The notes beneath the pieces were generated by a model. The model was not told the origin of the DNA and searched no databases. It saw only the letters and a list, made by a program, of their open reading frames with translations. DNA of 64,000 bases from Bacillus sp. DNRA2 (GTDB taxonomy: Bacteria; Bacillota; Bacilli; Bacillales; Cytobacillaceae): assembly GCF_012843265.1 (NCBI RefSeq), contig NZ_JABAIT010000018.1, positions 1-64,000 on the forward strand, read 5' to 3'. Below, in pieces: positions 8,318 to 17,295 of this stretch. The position numbers and the translations under genes were made by a program. The stretch's first letter is position 1. Each line of letters opens with the position of its first letter.

Positions 8318-9577
8318 ATGGATGTGATTCCATATACGATTTACAAGGGAAAGGGTCGGATTGAAGGAAGAAACTTGTTCCTTTATGCTACAAGCAAAAC
8401 GGTTTCGTTGTTTGGGTCAGCACTTTTTAATTTTGCAATAGGATTGTATGTATTAAAGCTGACTGCTTCCCCGTTAAGCTTTGCGATTACACTCATGCTC
8501 GGGGTTGTCCCAATGATATTGATTTTTCCATTTGCGGGTGTCATTGCCGATAAAGTAAATAAAAAGAAACTTGTTGTAACAATGGATTTCCTCAGTGGAT
8601 TGTTACTTCTCATAGTCTACCTAGGGTCAGGCTGGTTTCGCCTTAATGTTATTATCATTTATATAGCGACCTTTTTGCTTACGGTTTTCACCACTTTTTT
8701 TGCTGTTGGACTGGAAGCTGCAAAGCCTAACGTTGTATCAGAGCATCGATTAATGAGTATTAATTCTATAAGTAAATCAATTGATTCGCTGGCGATGATT
8801 CTTGGCCCAATGCTCGGTGGTGTTGCTTATGGTGTGTTAGATATTAAGTTGTTCATTGTTTTTAATAGTGTTTCATTTTTTGTATCTGGATTATTGATAT
8901 TGCTAATGGATTTTAGCTTTAATAAGACAGAATCTGGGCTTAAAGTGAAAATCAAAGTATTTGAAGATATGAAGGATGGTTTTCGCTATTTAGCTCAAAG
9001 AAAAAGCATGATGAGATTGTTTGTTCTTTTGATAGCCATTAACTTTTTCACTGGTTATGCAATCACAGTTCCATTGCCATATATCGTCGTTGAGGTATTT
9101 GAGCTTACAGCAAAGGATTTGGGGATTATTCAAGGTTCTATGCCAATTGGAATGTTGGCCGGAGCATTGCTTGTTAAGCGTATTATGGCGTGGTTTGCCT
9201 ATCAAAAGATGTTGAGGGAGATTAGTAACGGTTTGGCTTTATGCATGGTATTGCTGGGAGTGCCCTTGATTCTTGAAGCGCTTCAGTTTTCAAACATAGT
9301 CTTGATTCTCTATTACTGCTGTATCATGTTCTTTATTGGGTTTTCAGTGGCACTCATTGATATACCGATGGCCTACACTATGCAAACTGAAATACCAGAT
9401 GAATATCGAGGAAGAGTATTAAGCATCGGAATTAGTATCGCAAAAGTCATGCTCCCTTTGGCTGTATTGCTTTCGGGTTTTCTATTAAAATGCTTACCTG
9501 CGTATATAATGCCAATCTCAGGAGGTATGCTATTTTTCCTCGTTAACTTGAGAACATTTGTAAAAAATAAAATCTGA
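8318..9577 (+). CDS. MFS drug exporter (MefA-like group)
   Basis: A 419-residue 12-TM major facilitator transporter. The loop 2-3 signature reads GVIADKVNKKKLV, and the N-terminal half (LFGSALFNFAIGLYVLKLTASPLSF) and ALIDIPMAYTMQTEIPDEYRGRV in the C-terminal half are typical of the macrolide-efflux/MFS_3 type. It probably exports a drug or peptide using the proton gradient. The gene follows the MerR-methyltransferase gene and has a hairpin over its ribosome binding site, so expression looks inducible. Substrate not determinable. Confidence 0.85.
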   Translation: MDVIPYTIYKGKGRIEGRNLFLYATSKTVSLFGSALFNFAIGLYVLKLTASPLSFAITLMLGVVPMILIFPFAGVIADKVNKKKLVVTMDFLSGLLLLIVYLGSGWFRLNVIIIYIATFLLTVFTTFFAVGLEAAKPNVVSEHRLMSINSISKSIDSLAMILGPMLGGVAYGVLDIKLFIVFNSVSFFVSGLLILLMDFSFNKTESGLKVKIKVFEDMKDGFRYLAQRKSMMRLFVLLIAINFFTGYAITVPLPYIVVEVFELTAKDLGIIQGSMPIGMLAGALLVKRIMAWFAYQKMLREISNGLALCMVLLGVPLILEALQFSNIVLILYYCCIMFFIGFSVALIDIPMAYTMQTEIPDEYRGRVLSIGISIAKVMLPLAVLLSGFLLKCLPAYIMPISGGMLFFLVNLRTFVKNKI

Positions 9578-9690
9578 TATTATGGTTTTCATACATTTGT
9601 TTAAGTATCTAAAAAGTCTGCTATGTTTCCAATCGCAAATTTGCTATCTTTGAAATGTAAGCTTAAGGTTTTGGTGTTGGAGGGATTCGT

Positions 9691-10395
9691 TTGGAAAAAA
9701 TCTTGATTGTTGAAGATGATGTAAAAATTGCTGAATTGCTTCAATCATACTTAGAAAGATATGGATATGAAGGGAAAGTCGTAACAAAATTTGACCAGGT
9801 GTTAATAGACTTCGAACAATTTCAACCTCATTTAGTATTATTGGATATAAACTTGCCAACCTTTGACGGATACTACTGGTGCAGACAAATCCGGACAATC
9901 TCCACTTGTCCAATTATTTTTATCTCGGCAAGAAGTGGTGATATGGACCAAGTGATGGCATTGGAAAATGGTGGAGATGATTATATTACAAAGCCATTTC
10001 ATTACGAAGTGATTATGGCCAAAATTCGCAGTCATTTGAGACGCGTTTATGGGGAGTACGCCCCTAAATTAGCGGAGCGGCTTGTTGAACTAGAAGGACT
10101 CATTCTTTATCCAGAACGACTAGAAGCATCGCTTAATGGAATTACTACCATATTTACCAAAAAGGAAGCCGAACTTTTGGAAATGTTTTTAATCGGCTAC
10201 CCTAAAATTATGAGCCGCAATAAGATTTTGGAAAAATTGTGGGATGATATGAGCTTTGTTGATGATAATACTGTCAGCGTTAATATGACCAGGTTGAGAA
10301 AAAAGTTGGCTGAGATGGGCGTTGAAGGTGCAATTGAAACAGTGCGCGGTGCAGGCTACCGTCTAAACCCAACCTGGAAAAAGGAGTCACAATGA
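9691..10395 (+). CDS. bceR: OmpR-family response regulator, BceR type
   Basis: A 234-residue regulator. The receiver domain has the acidic pair Glu8/Asp9-Asp10, the phospho-acceptor Asp52 (VLLDINLP) and Lys in ITKPF. The winged-helix domain ends GAIETVRGAGYRL. The start is TTG at 9691 after GGAGGG. It overlaps the histidine kinase gene by four bases, and bcrC and bceAB follow. That context, more than the sequence, marks it as the regulator of a bacitracin/lantibiotic detoxification module. The likely targets are the paired sites before bcrC and bceA. Confidence 0.88.
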   Translation: MEKILIVEDDVKIAELLQSYLERYGYEGKVVTKFDQVLIDFEQFQPHLVLLDINLPTFDGYYWCRQIRTISTCPIIFISARSGDMDQVMALENGGDDYITKPFHYEVIMAKIRSHLRRVYGEYAPKLAERLVELEGLILYPERLEASLNGITTIFTKKEAELLEMFLIGYPKIMSRNKILEKLWDDMSFVDDNTVSVNMTRLRKKLAEMGVEGAIETVRGAGYRLNPTWKKESQ

Positions 10396-11363
10396 AGCTG
10401 TTTATCCGAGAACATATCCCATTGCTTATTTTCTCATTGATTCAGCTTACGGTTGTGTTGGCCGTCATTTGGTTTGCAGGGTTCCGTAGTATTCTTATAT
10501 TAAGCTATGCGGCATTTTTATTCGTTTTTATCATGATTCTTTATCTTGCTTTCAGATATTTTAGTGAAGCAAGGCTTTATAACAAGCTTTCAGCCCCCCC
10601 ACATACATTAGATGAGTCTATTACCGTTACAAATAGTTCACCACTTGCAATGGCAATTGATAATATGGTTGATAAACAATATCGGCAATATCAGGAACAG
10701 CTTGGGAAATGGGAGGAAAAGCAACAAGACCGCATTACTTTTATGAATCAATGGGTTCATCAAATGAAAACACCGCTTTCTGTGATTGAATTAATTACTC
10801 AAAACGAGGATGACCCTCGCTTTGAAAGTATTGCTGAAGAAACTTTAAGACTGCGCAAAGGCCTAGAAATGGCACTTTATACATCACGCCTGGAATCTTT
10901 CACAGAGGATTTTTTTGTTCAAGAAGTTAGCTTGTTTGAAATTACGAGTAAGGTAGTCTCTGATAACAAGCAATATTTTATTCGAAATTACGTTTATCCA
11001 GAATTAAAAGTGGACCAATATCTCAAAATAAAAACAGACGGGAAATGGCTTCGTTTTGTTCTTGACCAAATTATCACGAATGCAATTAAATATTCCGTTG
11101 GTTCTCGTGAGAAAATCACCATTACTTCTCTAAAAAACAATAATAATGTCATTCTTGAAATTACTGACAGAGGTGTGGGAATACCAACCTCAGATTTACC
11201 GAGGGTGTTTCAGCCGTTTTTTACTGGGGAAAATGGACGATTGTTTAAGGAATCGACTGGAATGGGTTTGTATTTAGTGAAGGATGTTTTAGGAAAATTA
11301 AATCATTCTATTGAGTTGGATTCAAAGGTTGGGGAAGGAACAACAGTGCGGATCATTTTCTGA
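10392..11363 (+). CDS. bceS: Intramembrane-sensing histidine kinase, BceS type
   Basis: A 323-residue kinase with two N-terminal TM helices (about 12-32 and 36-56) and almost no extracellular loop, as in the BceS family, which reads the activity of its ABC transporter rather than binding peptide itself. The dimerisation box is QWVHQMKTPLSVIEL (His near 121); the ATPase boxes are N (DQIITNAIKYS), G1 (DRGVGIP) and G2 (GMGLYLVKDVLGKL). It overlaps bceR. The likely partner is BceAB, encoded 1.4 kb downstream. Confidence 0.9.
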   Translation: MKLFIREHIPLLIFSLIQLTVVLAVIWFAGFRSILILSYAAFLFVFIMILYLAFRYFSEARLYNKLSAPPHTLDESITVTNSSPLAMAIDNMVDKQYRQYQEQLGKWEEKQQDRITFMNQWVHQMKTPLSVIELITQNEDDPRFESIAEETLRLRKGLEMALYTSRLESFTEDFFVQEVSLFEITSKVVSDNKQYFIRNYVYPELKVDQYLKIKTDGKWLRFVLDQIITNAIKYSVGSREKITITSLKNNNNVILEITDRGVGIPTSDLPRVFQPFFTGENGRLFKESTGMGLYLVKDVLGKLNHSIELDSKVGEGTTVRIIF

Positions 11364-11432
11364 TCACAGTAATCTTTATCACTGAATCTGAGTAACTCTT
11401 TGTCTATATTTAATGGTAGGAGGTGTTGAATA

Positions 11433-11609
11433 ATGAAGGTAAAATATCTAGCAAAAGGCGAATTTGATATTAAAGAAATCAAAGCCGAGCTTAAGCCATT
11501 TGGTGGCAAGTGCGCTAAATTCGTCGACGATAAGCTTGAATACATGATTGATTCAGAAAGCAAGGATGCTGCTTACCAGCATATGAAGGAAAAAGGTTAC
11601 ATAGAGTAA
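11433..11609 (+). CDS. Small conserved-looking protein, 58 residues
   Basis: The translation begins MKVKYLAKGEFDIKEIKAEL and ends MKEKGYIE. A perfect AGGAGGTG seven bases before the ATG and a strong terminator right after the stop argue that it is a real gene. It is soluble, lysine- and glutamate-rich, with one Cys (residue 27) and an alternating strand/helix pattern. No family was recognised. It lies between bceS and bcrC and could be transcribed with bceRS. Confidence 0.65.
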   Translation: MKVKYLAKGEFDIKEIKAELKPFGGKCAKFVDDKLEYMIDSESKDAAYQHMKEKGYIE

Positions 11610-11613
11610 TTCA

Positions 11614-11645
11614 GAAAAGCATGTGTGGACCGCACATGCTTTTAT
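11614..11645 (+). terminator. Rho-independent terminator
   Basis: AAAGCATGTG (arm ending 11626) pairs with GCACATGCTTT (11632-11642), followed by TTTATATTT. Confidence 0.75.
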
Positions 11646-11720
11646 ATTTGCGAGTTTATTCCGGTTTACTCAGCCAAATAGCGCTAAACTAGCGTATTTT
11701 TTTGTGGTTAATTAGTGGGG

Positions 11721-11896
11721 GGACACAGAAGACCTTATTTCGAGAAAAAGGACAAGCTTTAGGGTCGTAGCGGACACGGAAGACCTTATATTGGCGAAAA
11801 GCTTATCATACCACACTAATTTAGGCAAATAGGGTATCCTGTGTCCGCTAAAAATCAAATATTGGAATTTTAATAAAAATAAGGTCTCTAATGTCC
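11721..11896 (+). repeat. 176-bp dispersed repeat, copy 1 (four GGACA boxes)
   Basis: Boxes at 11721 (GGACAC) and 11772 (GGACAC) point forward. Boxes ending at 11846 (GTGTCC) and 11896 (TGTCC) point backward. Each carries an adjoining tract like AGACCTTATTT. A second copy at 26347-26522 has the same total length and the same box spacing. The outer pair and inner pair can form nested stems. The rest of this gap holds no gene. Confidence 0.75.
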
Positions 11897-11995
11897 CTTA
11901 ACAAAGCAGACCAAAATCAAAAACTGTGATTTTACGCCAAAATCCTATTAAGTATTTGAACCACACTCAGTAAAAGCACCATATCATACCTTAAA

Positions 11996-12061
11996 TCTTA
12001 CACCCCTGTCACCTTTGTGAAAGGAACTTCGATAGGAACTCATCCAATCTTCAGCTATAGT
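11996..12061 (+). promoter_or_regulatory. bcrC promoter with BceR-type operator candidate
   Basis: TCTTACA (11996-12002), four bases, TGTCACC (12007-12013); then a -10 TATAGT at 12056-12061 with a poor -35 (TAGGAA). The same half-site, spacer and 42-base distance to the -10 recur before bceA. Confidence 0.6.
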
Positions 12062-12093
12062 CTCCTTATATAAAGAAAAGGAGAGTACTATGA

Positions 12094-12693
12094 ATGAACT
12101 TATCTGAGTTAAATATTAAATGGTTCCGTTCAATTAACGACCTCGGAATAAACCATCCTGTTATGAATCCAATCTTTGAATTTTTTGCGGAATATACAGT
12201 GTTAATGCTGATGATGGGTACTATTGTCTTTTGGTTTACACGTAAGGGAAAAAATCGCATCATGTTGTTGAATGCTGGTATTTCATTTGTTCTTGCCGAA
12301 ATCCTCGGTAAGCTTGCTGGGCAACTTCATTCAAATAATCAACCCTTCGCCGAGCTGGATAATGTCAATCAGCTCATTAACAAGGCCATCGACAATTCGT
12401 TTCCAAGTGATCATACGATTTTGTTATTTTCAGTGAGTTTTTCGATTTGGTTTTTTCGTAAAAAGCAAGGCCTTTCATGGATGGCCTTGGCGGTTGTGAC
12501 TGCCATATCAAGAATTGGAGTAGGCGTACATTTTCCATTCGACGTGCTTGCTGGTGCGTTAATTGCTATGAGTTCTGCTTTCATCATTTATTGGTTGAAT
12601 TCCAAGCTAAATTTTTCAAAAAAGATTCTATCCATTTATGAAAAAATAGAGAAAATGATACTGACCCAAAAAAAGCAATCAAAGGAAATGTAA
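12094..12693 (+). CDS. bcrC: Undecaprenyl-diphosphatase, BcrC-type PAP2 phosphatase
   Basis: A 199-residue, multi-TM PAP2 enzyme that dephosphorylates undecaprenyl pyrophosphate, the bacitracin target. The phosphatase motifs are K near 77 with QPF, PSDHT (about 110-114, the PSGH equivalent) and SRIGVGVHFPFDVLAG (about 138-153) with the catalytic His. AAAGGAGAG precedes the ATG at 12094; the earlier ATG at 12090 reads into a stop after five codons. It sits between bceRS and bceAB, so target recycling and transporter are combined in one locus. Confidence 0.9.
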   Translation: MNLSELNIKWFRSINDLGINHPVMNPIFEFFAEYTVLMLMMGTIVFWFTRKGKNRIMLLNAGISFVLAEILGKLAGQLHSNNQPFAELDNVNQLINKAIDNSFPSDHTILLFSVSFSIWFFRKKQGLSWMALAVVTAISRIGVGVHFPFDVLAGALIAMSSAFIIYWLNSKLNFSKKILSIYEKIEKMILTQKKQSKEM

Positions 12694-12700
12694 AGCTCAA

Positions 12701-12766
12701 TCTTACACAGTTGTAAGATAATTGAAAGGTTAATCAATAGGTGTTCCAACGTATTTTGGGTAGACT
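12701..12766 (+). promoter_or_regulatory. bceA promoter with BceR-type operator candidate
   Basis: Perfect inverted repeat TCTTACA (12701-12707), CAGT, TGTAAGA (12712-12718), then -10 TAGACT at 12761-12766 with -35 TAGGTG. Geometry is identical to the bcrC site. Confidence 0.65.
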
Positions 12767-12804
12767 GAAATTAGAAAAGATGGATTAGAAGGGGAGTAAC
12801 TAGC

Positions 12805-13572
12805 ATGGAAACACTAAAAGTTGAAAAATTAACAAAAATCTATAACGGAAAAGTTTCTTATAAAGCCTTATCCAATATTGATTTGACAATAAAGCAAGGT
12901 GAATTTGTTGGTATCATGGGACCATCCGGCAGTGGAAAAACAACACTGTTAAATGTGATTTCGACCATTGATACACCGACATCTGGAGAGGTTTTCATTA
13001 ATGGGAAGAATCCACATACGCTAAATCCGGAACAACTTGCTGCCTTTCGTCGTCAGCAGCTTGGATTTGTATTCCAATCATTTAATCTATTGCCTACTTT
13101 GACAGTGAAGGAAAACATCCTGTTGCCTTTGACCCTTGATGGTACGGATATTAAGGAAATGAACGTGAAATTAACGGAAATTGCAGTGAAACTTGGAATA
13201 GAAGAGATTCTTGATAAGCGAACGTATGAAATTTCAGGTGGTCAAGCACAGCGAACTGCAATTGCCAGGGCCACAATTCATCAACCACAGTTATTACTAG
13301 CTGATGAGCCTACCGGGAACCTAGATTCAAAATCTGCCCGGGACGTGATGGAACTATTGTTAAAATTAAATAAAGCGGATACAACGATGATGCTTGTTAC
13401 ACATGATCCAATGGCAGCCAGCTATTGCAGTCGGGTTATTTTCATCAAAGATGGTGAGCTTTATAACGAAATCTATAATGGTGACAGCCGGCAGGTGTTC
13501 TATCAAAAGATCATGAATGTACTGTCGCTTTTAGGAGGGGATACTCATGACTTTTCGGCAATTCGCATTTAA
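12805..13572 (+). CDS. bceA: Bacitracin/lantibiotic ABC transporter ATPase
   Basis: A 255-residue ATPase. Walker A GPSGSGKTT (about 39-47), Q-loop VFQSFNLLPTL, signature SGGQAQRTAIARA and Walker B LLLADEPTGNLD are complete, and the His switch is VTHDP. The FNLLPTL form is typical of the MacB/BceA group. GGGGAG lies upstream of the ATG. Its 3' end overlaps the permease gene by 26 bases, so subunit production is coupled. With BceB it frees lipid-bound targets from peptide antibiotics and provides the signal read by BceS. Confidence 0.93.
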   Translation: METLKVEKLTKIYNGKVSYKALSNIDLTIKQGEFVGIMGPSGSGKTTLLNVISTIDTPTSGEVFINGKNPHTLNPEQLAAFRRQQLGFVFQSFNLLPTLTVKENILLPLTLDGTDIKEMNVKLTEIAVKLGIEEILDKRTYEISGGQAQRTAIARATIHQPQLLLADEPTGNLDSKSARDVMELLLKLNKADTTMMLVTHDPMAASYCSRVIFIKDGELYNEIYNGDSRQVFYQKIMNVLSLLGGDTHDFSAIRI

Positions 13573-15487
13573 TAATGTCGCTCGAAACAAACGAGTTTAT
13601 TTAGGACATTTTTTAAGTAGCACGTTTGCGGTCATCATCTTTTTTACATTTGGTCTAATCGCCTATCATCCTGCTTTAAAGGGGAATATTACAGAACTTA
13701 GTCAAACAATGAATTCTTTTGGGAAAGGAAGCTTTCAAGTTTCACAATACATTATCTACATTTTTTCGATTTTCTTTATTCTTTATTCTGTAAGTTCGTT
13801 CTTAAAAAAGCGGAAGCGGGAATTCGGAATAATGATGATACTGGGGCTATCACCACGACAATTCAACAAGCTTGTATTTTATGAAAATATCATCATAGGA
13901 ACGATGGCAACGATTATCGGAATAGGAATGGGTTTGGTTTTTTCAAAATTAATCCTGCTTGTGTCAGCGTCTATTCTGACTGTGGAGAAGGGGTTACCGT
14001 TCTATTTTCCTAGTAAGGCGATTGCTATTACAGGCATAGGTTTTACAGTATTGTTTCTGATTATTTCATTTTTCACCTCTAAAATGATCAGAGTGACGAA
14101 GTTGGTTGAGTTAATTAAGTCTGAAGAGAAACCAAAGTCAACCCCGAAAGCTTCGATTTTTTTGTCAGCTTTGGCAATGCTGCTGATTGGAGCTGGCTAT
14201 GCGGTCGTATTTTATTTCACTATGTTTGCTAAAGAAATGTCTACTCAGGCTGTGTTCACCTATATAGGTATGACGGTTTTGCTCGTTTGTGCTGGAACAT
14301 ACTTTTTCTTTACACAGCTAAGTGTCTATACACTTAAAGCGGTTAAAGGTAACGAGCGCTTGTTTTTTAAGAAAACAAATATTCTATCCGTATCTGAGCT
14401 TGTCTATCGAATTAAGGATAATGCCGTAACATTTTTTCTTGTTTCAGTTCTTTCAGCGGTTGCCTTTACAGCCATTGGAACCTCTTCAGCAGTAGGGGAT
14501 GTATTGATTAATCAGCTAGATACACCATATGCGATTGAATATGAATCTTATTTGGGGAACACACATGAACAGGGGCATATTGCTGTAATTGAAAATGAGT
14601 TGAAAAAACAAGAGTTGCCCTACACACTCGTTTCGTATGTCGGACTCACAGGAAATGTCCAAACAATAAAAGCATCAGATTACAATAAATATGCAAAGCA
14701 GTTAGGCTATAAGACAGTAGATATAGAAAATCCATCAGAAACAGTTGCGATAAAGGGCTCAACAGCGGAAAATAATCCAAATAAGGGGTCTAAATTGACT
14801 TTGCATGAAGGAATGGAAAAGGTTAGAATCAAGCAAATTGTAACCAATAAGTACTTTGGTGATTTTTTTCCAATTTATATATTAGCTGACGAAAACTTTA
14901 CGGCGTTAGCGGAACAGATTAAGAAGGACGGGAACGGTTCGCTAAGAATAAAAAATTATTATGACTTTTTAGTTAAAGATTGGAAGGATACCTGGTCTGT
15001 GGCGAAAAAAGTTGCGCCAGAAATGAAAAACAGAACAGGTCAGCAAGATTATTATGTAACTTTTTTAAGTTTACAATGGAATATGATTCAGCAATTAAAC
15101 GGAATCTTCTCAATCTTGACGGTACTTGTAGGTATTGTATTCTTTGTCTTTGCTTCAAGTTTCCTATATTTCAGATTATTTACCGATTTAGAGAAGGACC
15201 AAGAGAAATACCGTATGCTCACGAAAATTGGACTTGGTAGAAAGGAACTTAGCAAAGTAGTAACGCGTGAAATGAGTGTATTGTTTTTTCTACCGTTTGT
15301 TATCGCAATGATTCATAGCAGTGTTGCCTACCTGGCCTTACAAGTATTAGTAGAGCGCACGGCCGGTTCAGTTACACTAGCTGATAATTTTGCTGTAGTG
15401 TTAGGGAGCTTCTTTTTGTTTCATTTAATCTACTTTTTCATTATGAGGAAATCATATTTAACGCAGCTAAATAAAGAAATCTATTAA
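13547..15487 (+). CDS. bceB: Bacitracin/lantibiotic ABC transporter permease
   Basis: A 646-residue FtsX-type permease with about ten TM helices. It shows the Bce layout: one N-terminal helix, a three-helix bundle near 55-180, further helices to about 310, a large extracellular domain (about 320-510) that recognises the peptide-lipid complex, and three final helices. The cytoplasmic motif KKRKREFGIMMILGLSPRQF is the FtsX coupling region, and KDQEKYRMLTKIGLGRKEL repeats it after helix 8. GGAGGGG lies before the ATG inside bceA. A bidirectional terminator closes the module. Confidence 0.93.
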   Translation: MTFRQFAFNNVARNKRVYLGHFLSSTFAVIIFFTFGLIAYHPALKGNITELSQTMNSFGKGSFQVSQYIIYIFSIFFILYSVSSFLKKRKREFGIMMILGLSPRQFNKLVFYENIIIGTMATIIGIGMGLVFSKLILLVSASILTVEKGLPFYFPSKAIAITGIGFTVLFLIISFFTSKMIRVTKLVELIKSEEKPKSTPKASIFLSALAMLLIGAGYAVVFYFTMFAKEMSTQAVFTYIGMTVLLVCAGTYFFFTQLSVYTLKAVKGNERLFFKKTNILSVSELVYRIKDNAVTFFLVSVLSAVAFTAIGTSSAVGDVLINQLDTPYAIEYESYLGNTHEQGHIAVIENELKKQELPYTLVSYVGLTGNVQTIKASDYNKYAKQLGYKTVDIENPSETVAIKGSTAENNPNKGSKLTLHEGMEKVRIKQIVTNKYFGDFFPIYILADENFTALAEQIKKDGNGSLRIKNYYDFLVKDWKDTWSVAKKVAPEMKNRTGQQDYYVTFLSLQWNMIQQLNGIFSILTVLVGIVFFVFASSFLYFRLFTDLEKDQEKYRMLTKIGLGRKELSKVVTREMSVLFFLPFVIAMIHSSVAYLALQVLVERTAGSVTLADNFAVVLGSFFLFHLIYFFIMRKSYLTQLNKEIY

Positions 15488-15531
15488 AAAAGTCCTAATG
15501 AGCCATTTTCATGGTTCATTAGGACTTTTTA
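15485..15531 (+). terminator. Bidirectional terminator between bceB and cwlK
   Basis: AAAAAGTCCTAATGAGCCAT pairs with ATGGTTCATTAGGACTTTTT across a four-base loop; A-run and T-run on both sides. Confidence 0.88.
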
Positions 15532-15537
15532 CTATCT

Positions 15538-16125
15538 TTAAGATTGCCCATTCACAGTTAAGGCCCCATCAGGTGGACGCTCGCCCCGCTGCAAATCATC
15601 GATGGCCAGACCAAAATTCATTTCTAAATGAGGGTAATCCTTAAAATTAATCCAGTCTCCACCCCACTCAAAGCCAAGTTCTTTTGCTAACGTCACGACC
15701 TCAGACCAATCTGCGATACCATTTCCGTTTCCATCGAATTGTCGGTCCCAAAGCACGTTTCCTCCGCTATCCTTCAGAGCGAAATCAACAGCAAGTCCAT
15801 AATTATGATAGGATTCTCCACCTCTAGCATGCGTGACAATATTCCCTTCGGTTGACCTGCCTTGTTCATACAATATATCCTGATCTGCGATGCTGCGGAA
15901 GCCGTCAGTAATAATCACAACGATTCCTTTTGAAGCCGCTTGTTCTATTAAAAGATTAGTGCGCTCCTCAACAATCGGGTGAAGTGAGGTAGGCATTTCG
16001 CTTGTTTGAGTTACGATTGATTTTGAAACGAACTGAAAGTAAATGAAAATAGCGATGGTGATTAGGATGACCGTGGTGAAGGTATTTCGAATCCATTTTA
16101 TTTTCAAGGGAGATGTTCCTTTCAT
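15538..16125 (-). CDS. cwlK: Peptidoglycan L,D-endopeptidase, CwlK/VanY-like (M15)
   Basis: A 195-residue wall hydrolase with one N-terminal membrane anchor (about 11-28). The M15 core has FRSIADQDILYEQGR, zinc ligands in SYHNYGLAVDFA (His near 107, Asp near 114) and the third His in YPHLEMNF. The sequence fits CwlK, which cuts the L-Ala-D-Glu bond, better than D,D-carboxypeptidases, but specificity is inferred. The ATG at 16125 has a weak ribosome site; a TTG at 16107 preceded by AAAGGAAC is a good alternative. Confidence 0.85.
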   Translation of the reverse strand: MKGTSPLKIKWIRNTFTTVILITIAIFIYFQFVSKSIVTQTSEMPTSLHPIVEERTNLLIEQAASKGIVVIITDGFRSIADQDILYEQGRSTEGNIVTHARGGESYHNYGLAVDFALKDSGGNVLWDRQFDGNGNGIADWSEVVTLAKELGFEWGGDWINFKDYPHLEMNFGLAIDDLQRGERPPDGALTVNGQS

Positions 16126-16266
16126 ACGAAACTATCATCATATTACTATAGACGATTAATATTGGAAGATAGTTTCAAGAGAGGGTGATAATTTTAATTC
16201 TCCATTTTAAAAATTTATGGGAAAATGAGAGAATTAGTAGTAGAAAATTCAAAAGGGTGAAATAGT

Positions 16267-17217
16267 ATGGATTTCATTGCGATAGATTTTGAGATTGCCA
16301 ATAATAATTTGAGCAGTGCTTGTTCCTTAGGTATGGTTTTTGTAAACAATAACCAGATTGTTGATGAAAAATATTTTCTAATTCAGCCTCCGAGCCTTAT
16401 TTTTGATGAAAAAATGACGAAAGTACACGGTTTGACAAGGACAGATGTACAAGGGGCAGATAAATTCGATAAAGTCTGGGATGAAATAAAATCGTATTTT
16501 AATTCAGAAACCTTGGTCATTGCTCACAATGCTCAATTTGATATGAGTGTACTAAAAAGTTGTTTAGTTGAGTATTCGCTCGAGATTCCTGAATTTAGGT
16601 TCGCCGACAGCATTCAAATTAGCGCAAAAGCATGTGGTGGCAATGGGGTGCGGGGTTCTTTGAAAGCTCGAACAGAGTGGTTTGGAATTGTGCTCAACGA
16701 TCACCATAATGCACTCGCAGATGCAAGAGCTTGTGCCGAATTAGTGATAAAAAGCGTCCAGTTGAAGAACCGGAAATCGATCCACACATTTTTACAGACT
16801 TACAGAACAAGTATTCTCGTTAAATCGTTTTCAGAGCTTAAGCACCAAACAAGCTTTTATCGAAAACAAACGCAAAAATTCAAGAAAATCGATGTAAATG
16901 AAATTGCACCAGCTTGTGAGGAATTAGCTTGCAATCATCCATTATATGATAAACAGATTGTGTTTACAGGTGAATTAAGCATGATGGAAAGAGAGACCGC
17001 GATGCAAAAGGCTGTTAATGTCGGGGGAATCATTAAAAGTGGTGTAAGTCGAAATACCCAGTATCTTGTTGTTGGTAAGCAAGATAAATCGTTGGTAGGA
17101 GCAAAGGGGATCAGCACAAAGGAAGTAAAGGCTTATGCTCTAATTGAAAAGGGATTTGAAATTAAAATCATTAACGAGGCAGAGTTTGTTCAATTGCTAG
17201 AGCCGACTAATCTGTAA
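16267..17217 (+). CDS. DnaQ-like 3'-5' exonuclease with C-terminal BRCT domain
   Basis: A 316-residue protein. The exonuclease domain (about 1-165) shows ExoI DFEIA (the family DxE), ExoII HNAQFDMSVL and ExoIII DHHNALADARACAEL. A linker of about 50 residues leads to a BRCT domain (about 220-310; KQIVFTGELSMMERETAMQKA...GGIIKSGVS). This is the layout of an accessory DNA-repair nuclease. RBS AAAGGGTG precedes the ATG. It converges on an HD-GYP gene through a shared terminator. Confidence 0.88.
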   Translation: MDFIAIDFEIANNNLSSACSLGMVFVNNNQIVDEKYFLIQPPSLIFDEKMTKVHGLTRTDVQGADKFDKVWDEIKSYFNSETLVIAHNAQFDMSVLKSCLVEYSLEIPEFRFADSIQISAKACGGNGVRGSLKARTEWFGIVLNDHHNALADARACAELVIKSVQLKNRKSIHTFLQTYRTSILVKSFSELKHQTSFYRKQTQKFKKIDVNEIAPACEELACNHPLYDKQIVFTGELSMMERETAMQKAVNVGGIIKSGVSRNTQYLVVGKQDKSLVGAKGISTKEVKAYALIEKGFEIKIINEAEFVQLLEPTNL

Positions 17218-17252
17218 AATAGTGAGCGCATTTGGTACCAGTCAAGCATATA

Positions 17253-17295
17253 AAAAACCCTCTAGTTGACCATTTAGGTAACTAGAGGGTTTTCT
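17253..17295 (+). terminator. Bidirectional terminator
   Basis: ACCCTCTAGTT pairs with AACTAGAGGGT around a twelve-base loop, flanked by A6 on the left and TTTTC on the right. Confidence 0.85.
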
